DNA from: SAR86 cluster bacterium
Lineage (GTDB): Bacteria > Pseudomonadota > Gammaproteobacteria > Pseudomonadales > Azotimanducaceae
Direction of reading: 5' to 3'
Length of the DNA: 7,629 nt
NCBI GenBank assembly: GCA_013204195.1
Contig: JABMOJ010000148.1
Span: forward strand, 1-7,629
The position numbers were made by a program, and so were the translations under genes. The notes under the pieces were generated by a model. The model saw only the letters and a program-made list of their open reading frames with translations. It was not told where the DNA came from and did no database searches. The stretch's first letter is position 1. Each line of letters opens with the position of its first letter. Below are positions 1 to 5,151 of this stretch, in pieces.

Positions 1-1
1 C

Positions 2-103
2 CCCTTGTCACAGATCCCGGAATTACTTCTCAGTGGTGAGATAGATCATGCGCTGGTGGTGGCGACATTGTGGCGCGCTCTGTATCACCTGGGTGGTGAA
101 TAG
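2..103 (+). CDS. C-terminal end of a plus-strand gene, possibly Nudix hydrolase (partial)
   Basis: The second forward frame is open from the left edge to a TAG at 101-103 and encodes 33 residues, PLSQIPELLLSGEIDHAL followed by VVATLWRALYHLGGE. The other two forward frames hit stops within about 45 bases. The pattern 'ELL-SGEIDHALVVA' followed by a hydrophobic helix resembles the last helix of ADP-ribose-pyrophosphatase-like Nudix proteins, but the Nudix box would lie outside the window, so the family call is a guess from memory of such C-termini. The gene converges on the NIPSNAP-like gene, with only 13 bases between the two stop codons. It could also be an unrelated helical C-terminus or a chance open frame. 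Confidence 0.4.
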   Translation, partial: PLSQIPELLLSGEIDHALVVATLWRALYHLGGE

Positions 104-117
104 CGCCTGCCGGCGCT
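102..117. terminator. GC-rich hairpin between convergent genes
   Basis: AGCGCC at 102-107 pairs perfectly with GGCGCT at 112-117 around a TGCC loop. It lies exactly between the stop of the left-edge plus-strand gene and the stop of the NIPSNAP-like gene, where a shared bidirectional terminator would be expected. Neither strand has a T-run after the stem, so it is not a canonical intrinsic terminator. Confidence 0.25.
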
Positions 118-701
118 CACAGGGTCAGCTGAGTAGCAATAGGTTTGGCTTCTACAGTTAAGGCATGGCGGCGCTGAAAATTATCTCGGGCTTCGGCGGC
201 CGGGTGGCGGGACGCTTCCCAGACAGAGAGATCTGCATAGCGGGTGATCAAGAGCATTTGCCCGAAAATCGCAGTAGATTCGGGTTCGGCAAACAAGCCC
301 TGAACCTGAGTCTGAAAGCCGGCTTCAAAGCTTTGCCAGGCGGTTGTTGATAGCTCGACGATTTCTTGCACGTCCGCATTGTTAACTTTAAACCATCGAA
401 AGACATAGATCCCTGGCGTTGTCAGGGGTGCGTGTTCTGTTGGCCTAGCCGTCGGTACAAACAAATGGCTGGCTTCAAGCCCAAGGTTGGCGGCGGTGAC
501 GATTTTCTGCAGCGAGTGTGGCTGGAGACTATAAGTGACCACGTAGATCTCGTTGGTGGCCAGGCCAAACAGACCCGAAAAGATGCCGTAGAGCGTGATG
601 CCTTGCGCTTCGAGTTCAGCTTGATGAGCCCTGATCGCGGTAATCCCATGCTTGCTGCTGGGTCGACTGTGATCTTTGATCAGACTAACCTGGTAAATCA
701 C
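117..701 (-). CDS. NIPSNAP-like protein with two alpha/beta-barrel-like halves
   Basis: The 194-residue product has two similar-looking halves, each opening with a short strand and closing with an aromatic strand. The first runs from IYQVSLIK (2-9) to NEIYVVTYSL (50-59). The second runs from PGIYVFRWFKV (96-106) to MLLITRYADLSVWEASR (149-165). The second half, with its 'LLxTRYxDLxxWExSR' ending, matches the NIPSNAP / dimeric alpha-beta barrel fold as I know it. There is no signal peptide or membrane segment, so it should be cytosolic. Biochemical function is unknown for bacterial members; ligand binding or a small-molecule oxygenase-like role is only inferred from the fold. The start is a GTG (699-701), chosen because AAAGGAA lies six bases upstream. 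It is 68 bases downstream of the bax-like gene on the same strand and may be co-transcribed with it. Confidence 0.75.
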   Translation of the reverse strand: MIYQVSLIKDHSRPSSKHGITAIRAHQAELEAQGITLYGIFSGLFGLATNEIYVVTYSLQPHSLQKIVTAANLGLEASHLFVPTARPTEHAPLTTPGIYVFRWFKVNNADVQEIVELSTTAWQSFEAGFQTQVQGLFAEPESTAIFGQMLLITRYADLSVWEASRHPAAEARDNFQRRHALTVEAKPIATQLTL

Positions 702-707
702 GCAAAG

Positions 708-714
708 TTCCTTT
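708..714 (-). promoter_or_regulatory. Ribosome binding site fixing the GTG start of the NIPSNAP-like gene
   Basis: AAAGGAA on the minus strand lies six bases before the GTG codon at 701-699. It supports this non-ATG start. Confidence 0.55.
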
Positions 715-769
715 CAGTAAGCGTCATGTTAGCGGCATGGCCAGTGTCGTCGGACAAGCGCTGAGTATT

Positions 770-1630
770 TCATGTCCGGGTGTCGAGACTGTAACGACTC
801 AGATTGTTGTACCGAATCATGCTTTGAATTTCTTTTACGTAAGCCTTGCCGCGTTCAGAGTACCGCAGTAATCCTTCTGCCAGTACCATACCCGTGATAG
901 TCTCGTTTTCTATACGCAGTTCTGCTCGAATTTTCCGAAGATTTTTGTATACGTTGTTGGGGTTTATAGTTTTAACGTAGTACCTCACGCTATGACTGAC
1001 AGACTCGAACTTTGCCACTTCATGTAAGGCGTCATCGTCGCGATCGGCAGGCTTCAAACCACAACCTTTTTTGAAGCACCAGAGTCCAAAAAAATTATTC
1101 GCTTTGACTGCAAACCGCGAGGTCCCCCAAGCGGATTCGTTGGCTGACTGAGCGAGTATGAGTCCGGCTGGCACTATGTCGCAGCGGCTTAGTAGTTCTG
1201 TGATGTGCGCCATAGTTATCTCGTTTTCTACGTCGACATGGTAGGTGTCAAGCAACTCTTCCAGTAAGAGTTGTTCGGCATTATCAAGGTCTTTTTCGTT
1301 TATAAATTTTTCCCGGATGCTCAATATAGATTCGCGTTGCGCTAACACTGACGCGTTGGCCTGGCGGATCATCGGCAGCATATACTCAAAAAATGTTTTT
1401 TTCTTTTCTTTGACATCTCGAATCTTGGCGAAGTCGGGTCTGTCTTTGAATTTGGTTGGGGTTTTGATAGCTGGGGAGGGGGTGCTGTTATTGCTTTTTT
1501 TGACAAGATGGCTGTCGTCTTTTAGCGAGACATTGGGACTCTCTTGACCTATGTTGGCAGAATCGAAAACATAGATGCCCAGGATGGTCAGTAGAATGAT
1601 CGGCAGAATGATGAGCTTAATCCGTTTCAT
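770..1630 (-). CDS. bax: Bax-like membrane-anchored glucosaminidase (GH73-type)
   Basis: The 286-residue protein probably cleaves N-acetylglucosaminyl bonds in peptidoglycan from the periplasmic face of the inner membrane. Residues 1-4 are basic and about 5-22 (LIILPIILLTILGIYVFD) form one hydrophobic segment, a signal anchor or uncleaved signal peptide with no lipobox. A polar linker rich in Ser, Asn and Pro follows (about 28-66). Residues 70-115 (KEKKKTFFEYMLPMIRQAN) match the conserved N-terminal region of Bax proteins. The catalytic domain (about 135-275) contains LILAQSANESAWGTSRFA; Glu165 is the expected acid. WCFKKGC (184-190) and the NNFFG motif before it are typical of E. coli Bax relatives. 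The ATG start has only a weak GAG-containing ribosome site but sits about 25 bases after a good predicted promoter. Base composition looks more AT-rich than in the flanking genes. FlgJ-like enzymes are the alternative, but there is no rod-scaffold domain. Confidence 0.85.
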   Translation of the reverse strand: MKRIKLIILPIILLTILGIYVFDSANIGQESPNVSLKDDSHLVKKSNNSTPSPAIKTPTKFKDRPDFAKIRDVKEKKKTFFEYMLPMIRQANASVLAQRESILSIREKFINEKDLDNAEQLLLEELLDTYHVDVENEITMAHITELLSRCDIVPAGLILAQSANESAWGTSRFAVKANNFFGLWCFKKGCGLKPADRDDDALHEVAKFESVSHSVRYYVKTINPNNVYKNLRKIRAELRIENETITGMVLAEGLLRYSERGKAYVKEIQSMIRYNNLSRYSLDTRT

Positions 1631-1793
1631 AATAAGTCAGGTCTCATTGGCAGTCAGACTCGATTATACGGCTATTGTGGCTGTTGGCCAATCGTGGCCC
1701 ACGGCGACTTGGTGTGGGGGCATCGCCTCGTACCTGTCGCTGCAGAGTACTGTCAGGCATTTAGGTTTTTTACCGCTGAAACAATGTACGAAA
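1631..1793 (-). other. Intergenic region upstream of the bax-like gene
   Basis: These 163 bases separate the stop of the acyl-CoA dehydrogenase gene from the start of the bax-like gene. They contain the promoter described separately and the short inverted repeat GGCCA-ATCG-TGGCC (1686-1699) overlapping its -35 box. I see no intrinsic terminator for the dehydrogenase on the minus strand: the only homopolymer (1765-1771) is a T-run on the plus strand and reads as A on the transcript. Confidence 0.5.
1663..1691 (-). promoter_or_regulatory. Predicted sigma-70 promoter of the bax-like gene
   Basis: On the minus strand TTGGCC (1691-1686) is followed after exactly 17 bases by a perfect TATAAT (1668-1663). 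Transcription would start near 1656, leaving a leader of about 25 bases before the ATG at 1630. A five-base inverted repeat (1686-1699) overlaps the -35 box and could be a protein site, although it is short. Confidence 0.55.
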
Positions 1794-2771
1794 CTAGTCT
1801 TTAGGTAAGCCGAGTATTCGTTCGGCGATAATATTCTTCTGAATGTTCGGCGTGCCGCCACCGATCACTACATTGGGCCAGCCGAGTGATTCCTTTGCCC
1901 ACTTACCGCGATCGACGGTCTCAATTTGATTGCCAAGCTGCAGTCCGGATTGGCCCAATACATCGATCGCAAAGTCGCTCATCTCGACTTCAAGATCAGC
2001 TCGATGTAGCTTGTTAACAGAGGTTTCGCTGGACAGCGGCTCGCCCTTGATCTGACGAGTTAAATAGCGCAGACCATTGAGCCGCATAGCTTCGATTTTG
2101 GCCTCAAATACTGCCAAGCGGCGCCGTATTCTTTGATCTTCCATCGCAGGTTTTCCCTGCCGCTGGCTGTCCTTGACCAGTGTTTTTAGACCGTCCAGTT
2201 TTGCATACATGGCAGTGACTTCGCCAATGCTGGAGCGCTCGTTGGCGAGCGATGAAATAGTTACGGCCCAGCCCTGACCCTCCTTGCCGAGGCGGTTGTT
2301 GACGGGTACGCGGACATCATCGAAGAAAATCTGTGCGAAGACCTTGCCGCCCGCCATGTTTTCGATGGGTTTAATCGCGATGCCCGCTGAACTTAGGTCA
2401 ACCAGCAAGGCGGTGATGCCATCATGTTTGGTGGTGGTTGCGCCGAAATTATCGGTGCGTACCAGCATGGATATCCACTGGGCGAATGGTGCGAGGCTGG
2501 TCCATATTTTCGTGCCGTTAATGACGTAGTGATCGCCATCGAGAACCGCCTTGCATTGCAGCGCCGCTAAGTCACTACCAACATTAGGCTCTGAGTAACC
2601 GGTGCACCAGTGATACTTGCTATTCAATATGTCTGGAATAAAGCGTTTTTTTTGTTCTTCGGTACCATATTGAATGATTCCCGGGCCAACCCAGGCAAGA
2701 CCCATCATGCAGGTGCCCAGTGGTGGCGCCTGGCGCTTGGCCATTTCTTCCTTGAGGATTACCTGCTGCAT
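1794..2771 (-). CDS. Acyl-CoA dehydrogenase, catalytic-type subunit (main body, after an in-frame stop)
   Basis: This 325-residue frame is the main part of a flavin acyl-CoA dehydrogenase that should introduce the alpha,beta double bond into an acyl-CoA. It contains the family signature GYSEPNVGSDLAA (58-70), the beta-domain strands VINGTKIWTS (83-92) and FFDDVRVPVNNRLG (149-162), and the C-terminal helix ending GGGTPNIQKNIIAERILGLP. The base position used by medium-chain enzymes is Gly here, but Glu179 in LANERSS lies where isovaleryl-CoA-dehydrogenase-type enzymes carry their catalytic Glu. The listed start ATG is probably not the original one. The same frame continues upstream through VGGGGGDI to a TAA at 2796-2798, and beyond that through 54 family-like residues to an ATG at 2960. 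The full gene would be 388 residues, a normal family length. As it stands this is either a pseudogene, a gene split with internal restart, or a base error. It lies 89 bases downstream of the partner dehydrogenase and is probably in its operon. Substrate is unknown. Confidence 0.85.
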   Translation of the reverse strand: MQQVILKEEMAKRQAPPLGTCMMGLAWVGPGIIQYGTEEQKKRFIPDILNSKYHWCTGYSEPNVGSDLAALQCKAVLDGDHYVINGTKIWTSLAPFAQWISMLVRTDNFGATTTKHDGITALLVDLSSAGIAIKPIENMAGGKVFAQIFFDDVRVPVNNRLGKEGQGWAVTISSLANERSSIGEVTAMYAKLDGLKTLVKDSQRQGKPAMEDQRIRRRLAVFEAKIEAMRLNGLRYLTRQIKGEPLSSETSVNKLHRADLEVEMSDFAIDVLGQSGLQLGNQIETVDRGKWAKESLGWPNVVIGGGTPNIQKNIIAERILGLPKD

Positions 2772-2795
2772 GATATCGCCGCCGCCACCGCCGAC

Positions 2796-2960
2796 TTACT
2801 TCGGCCATGCAAATCCCACCCAGCGCTTTGCCCGTACTTTTTCAAGCCATCGCGCCATAAAATCCGCGCCTCTTTGGTTCTTGGGTGGCAGATTCTCATC
2901 GAGAAAAATTTGTACTTCATGCCTGAAATCTTCTTCAGCTTGAGTGTATTCAAAGTCCAT
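2796..2960 (-). pseudogene. N-terminal fragment of the same acyl-CoA dehydrogenase, ending at a premature TAA
   Basis: These 54 codons begin MDFEYTQAEEDFRHEVQIFL and end VGFAWPK-TAA. They are the usual first helices of an acyl-CoA dehydrogenase, in which WPK is normally followed by E and a glycine-rich turn (family pattern WPKEYGG). Here the Glu codon position is TAA and the next codons, VGGGGGD, resume the family pattern in the same frame, so one G-to-T change from GAA explains the break. The ATG at 2960 is the natural start because AAGGAG lies seven bases before it. The fragment alone could not bind flavin. Confidence 0.8.
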
Positions 2961-2967
2961 GCGGGTT

Positions 2968-2973
2968 CTCCTT
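2968..2973 (-). promoter_or_regulatory. Strong ribosome binding site for the interrupted acyl-CoA dehydrogenase
   Basis: AAGGAG on the minus strand lies seven bases upstream of the ATG at 2960-2958. It marks this ATG as the original start of the dehydrogenase and shows that the signal remains intact despite the downstream stop codon. Confidence 0.7.
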
Positions 2974-3049
2974 AGCGGCGGCATCTTTTGCTGCATCGTA
3001 CTGTGCTGTTAGGTTCGTCGGAAAAATTCTCGCTCGTGATGTTGAGTCG

Positions 3050-4162
3050 CTAGTCCGTGACGCTCAACTGATGAATACGTTCGTAGTGATAATCGGCATC
3101 GCCAAAGATGGGTCTGGCCCATTTGGAACGTTTCAGATATAGCTGCATATCGTACTCTTGGGTAAAACCTATGGCGCCATGGAGTTGGACACCGTCAGTA
3201 CCAATCTGGCTGAAGGCATCAGAGGCGTAGGCTTTGGCGAGTGACGCAGATCGAGCTAATTCGGCTGGGCTCTCTTTGACACACCATGCGGCGTAGTAAA
3301 GTAAGGATTTGAAAGATTCCACATCTACGTACATCTCTGCAAGCCGATGTTTAACGCCCTGATATTTGCCGATCGGATTGTCGAACTGAATGCGATCCTT
3401 GGCGTAACTGCTTGTCATATAGATGACAGCTTCAGCCGCGCCAATGACCTCAGCGGTGACGGCAACAGCGGCCTTATCTAACAAGCGACTAATATTCTCG
3501 GCGGTAGCCAGTATCAGGTCTTGAGGAGCAACCTTGACATGGTCGAGTTCGAGACTGCCGGTGCGCTTGGTTAAATCCATGGTGGCAGAGCCCTGTGTGC
3601 TGACCCCAGTTTGATCGCGGCTAATCAATGCCAGATAAATTGCATGCTGGTCTTTGAATGCAACGACGAATAGGTCGGCACTATCAGCGTCCATGACGAA
3701 TGTCTTTTTGCCGCTGAGTATGACGCCGTCCTGATGAACAACTCCGCTTAAGCTGATGCTGTCTGCGTTGGGGAGATCATGAATGTCGAGCAGTGCAATG
3801 GTGCCGATTTTTCGACCGCAGGCAAGGTCATTCAGATAGCGTTTTTTCTGGTCATCCGAGGCAAGCTCATCAAGGGTCGATGCGGCCAGCGAATGGGCGA
3901 TGAAAGGCGATGGGAACAGACTCTTGCCCATTTCCTCGAGTATGACAATCAAATCAACAAAGCCGAGACCGACACCGTCATGTTCAGGATCGACCACCAG
4001 GCCCAACCAGCCGAGGTCGGCGATCTGTTGCCAGATTTGCCGATCAAAGCCTTCATCGGTGTGCATAATTTCTCTGACCCGGCTGACCGGAGATTGCGCA
4101 TCAAGGAATTTTCGGACCTGGTCGCGCAACAAGTCTTGTTCTTCAGTAAAACCAAAGTTCAT
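3050..4162 (-). CDS. Acyl-CoA dehydrogenase family subunit with degenerate catalytic motifs
   Basis: The 370-residue protein has the complete three-domain layout of the family: an N-terminal helical domain starting MNFGFTEEQDLLRDQVRKFL, a middle beta domain (about 119-215), and a C-terminal helical domain with DRIQFDNPIGKYQGVKHRLAEM (257-278) and VQLHGAIGFTQEYDMQLYLK (325-344). The usual ISEPxxGSD flavin/substrate motif is missing; its place reads IALLDIHDLPNADS. No Glu is seen at either usual catalytic position: the helix near 227-233 reads LLDKAAV where the base-containing types have an E-R pair, and the C-terminal site reads FGDADYHYERI. This suggests a non-catalytic partner, as in heteromeric dehydrogenases such as mycobacterial FadE28-FadE29, probably paired with the next gene downstream. 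The Nudix gene is 56 bases upstream on the same strand. The ATG start has only a weak GAG ribosome site. Substrate is unknown. Confidence 0.88.
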   Translation of the reverse strand: MNFGFTEEQDLLRDQVRKFLDAQSPVSRVREIMHTDEGFDRQIWQQIADLGWLGLVVDPEHDGVGLGFVDLIVILEEMGKSLFPSPFIAHSLAASTLDELASDDQKKRYLNDLACGRKIGTIALLDIHDLPNADSISLSGVVHQDGVILSGKKTFVMDADSADLFVVAFKDQHAIYLALISRDQTGVSTQGSATMDLTKRTGSLELDHVKVAPQDLILATAENISRLLDKAAVAVTAEVIGAAEAVIYMTSSYAKDRIQFDNPIGKYQGVKHRLAEMYVDVESFKSLLYYAAWCVKESPAELARSASLAKAYASDAFSQIGTDGVQLHGAIGFTQEYDMQLYLKRSKWARPIFGDADYHYERIHQLSVTD

Positions 4163-4186
4163 TTGGAAGTTCTCATATTTTGATGT

Positions 4187-4218
4187 TTGCTGATGTTTAA
4201 CGTTGCTGATGTTTAACG
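4187..4218. repeat. Perfect 16-bp tandem duplication
   Basis: TTGCTGATGTTTAACG occurs twice head to tail (4187-4202 and 4203-4218), and a further partial copy, TGATGTTT, precedes it at 4181-4188. It fills most of the 56-base gap between the Nudix stop codon and the acyl-CoA dehydrogenase start and looks like a replication-slippage duplication. It does not contain an obvious hairpin. Confidence 0.8.
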
Positions 4219-5055
4219 CTATAGCGGTCGCAGGCGAACCCAGCCACTCTCGATGTTTTCGTTGGCTATGTCATAGTCTGCATCACCGGGTAAGACGATG
4301 TCACCGGTCGCGTTAACCCGAGCTCGCTCGTCAGGTTGGTTGGTAGCAGCTGCGGCCATGACCTCGTCAGCGCTGGTGAAGCGAGCCAGGCACCTGAGCA
4401 TGCGCAGGGTGGGGCTCATCAACGTCATCGCGCCACTATCGAACTGGCGCAGAATCTCAGCCGGCGTTAACCACTGGGCGTGCACCAGTTCATGGTCATC
4501 ATGGACAGGAGTTTGAGCCGCAGGCATGCGCGTGATAAAGAATCGCGTGTCATAGCGCCGTGGTGGCCCTACCGGCGTAATCCAGCGGGCGATGTAATGC
4601 ATGGTGCCGACATCAAGAATAAGATTTTCTTCTTCGATTAACTCAATAAAATTGCGATTGCTGTCGTTGATATCGCGGCGATGGGCTTCGAATCGCCGCA
4701 TCGTCTCTGGCTCAGACAGGTCCAGCAGGCGGCCGGTGTCGCGGTGTAACGCCAACAGGATTCCGGCTTCCTCGAAGGCTTCTCGAACGGCGGCCACATA
4801 ATAGGTCAGGGCGCCAGCGGGCATCTGCATCAGTGCGCTGGCTTGTTTATCGGTGCGGTGCAGACAGAAGGGCGCAAAGGTTGATGGGTCATCAGCTTCA
4901 TCGACTCGACCGCCTGGAAAGACCCACATGCCGCCGCCGAAGACGATGTCGGCATGGCGTTCCATCATATAAACCTGTAAGTCCGGTCGATCATCGATCA
5001 GCATTACCGTGGCCGCGTGCCGTATTGCGACTTGCTCGGGATCTGACTCGCTCAT
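4219..5055 (-). CDS. NUDT19-like Nudix hydrolase, likely CoA or acyl-CoA diphosphatase
   Basis: From the ATG at 5055 the protein has 278 residues. It carries a split Nudix box: MWVFPGGRVDEAD (about 43-55) supplies the first glycine part and AAVREAFEEAGILL (about 88-101) the metal-binding REUxEExGU part. About 36 residues lie between the two parts instead of the usual dozen. That insertion and the later ARWITPVGPPRRYDTRFF (about 156-173) are features of the NUDT19 / RP2p group, whose mammalian member hydrolyses CoA and acyl-CoA to acyl-phosphopantetheine and 3',5'-ADP. It is cytosolic, with no signal peptide. Its place directly upstream of two acyl-CoA dehydrogenases fits control of CoA-ester levels, although this is inference. 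A GTG at 5085 would add ten residues (MQATSHNGFI), but it lies inside the palindromic element, upstream of the family-like start, so the ATG is preferred. No strong ribosome site is visible for either. Confidence 0.8.
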   Translation of the reverse strand: MSESDPEQVAIRHAATVMLIDDRPDLQVYMMERHADIVFGGGMWVFPGGRVDEADDPSTFAPFCLHRTDKQASALMQMPAGALTYYVAAVREAFEEAGILLALHRDTGRLLDLSEPETMRRFEAHRRDINDSNRNFIELIEEENLILDVGTMHYIARWITPVGPPRRYDTRFFITRMPAAQTPVHDDHELVHAQWLTPAEILRQFDSGAMTLMSPTLRMLRCLARFTSADEVMAAAATNQPDERARVNATGDIVLPGDADYDIANENIESGWVRLRPL

Positions 5056-5083
5056 GATAAAACCGTTGTGAGATGTAGCCTGC

Positions 5084-5113
5084 ACTGTAGCTGAAAAACA
5101 CTGGGCGCTGCAA
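5084..5113 (-). promoter_or_regulatory. Possible weak promoter of the Nudix/acyl-CoA dehydrogenase operon
   Basis: On the minus strand TTGCAG (5113-5108) and TACAGT (5089-5084) are 18 bases apart inside the palindromic element. Transcription would start near 5077, giving a short leader to the ATG at 5055 and excluding the GTG at 5085. Both boxes deviate from consensus and the -35 lies in the hairpin, so this is tentative. Confidence 0.22.
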
Positions 5114-5120
5114 ACCCAGT
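5094..5120 (-). terminator. Possible intrinsic terminator of uvrA
   Basis: On the minus strand ACTGGG (5120-5115) pairs with CCCAGT (5105-5100), with an additional T-G pair inside and a seven-base loop. One base later comes a run of five T (5098-5094). It lies 31 bases after the uvrA stop, within the palindromic element, and competes with the longer 12-bp hairpin at 5108-5150. Confidence 0.5.
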
Positions 5121-5151
5121 CCGCCTACAGTGGGTGGGCTGGGTTTGCAGG

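Noticed and set aside
366..764. Plus-strand open frame of 132 codons opposite the NIPSNAP-like gene
   Set aside because: The minus-strand frame has a ribosome site and family-like strands; this one has neither.
751..778. CGGACA/TGTCCG inverted repeat across the bax-like stop codon as a terminator
   Set aside because: A six-base stem with a 16-base loop and no following T-run is too weak to support a call.
1765..1771. T-run after the dehydrogenase gene as terminator
   Set aside because: The run is T only on the plus strand; the minus-strand transcript would have A there, and no stem precedes it.
2771..2798. Frameshift as cause of the dehydrogenase break
   Set aside because: The upstream and downstream parts are in the same reading frame (2960 and 2771 differ by 189 bases, a multiple of three), so it is a nonsense codon and not an indel.
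2610..2975. Plus-strand open frame of 121 codons across the broken part of the dehydrogenase, considered as a replacement gene
   Set aside because: The sequence opposite is clearly dehydrogenase on both sides of the TAA, and the plus-strand translation has no recognisable features.
3779..4183. Plus-strand open frame of 134 codons opposite the upstream acyl-CoA dehydrogenase
   Set aside because: It is antisense to the conserved N-terminal domain, with no ribosome site or recognisable domain.
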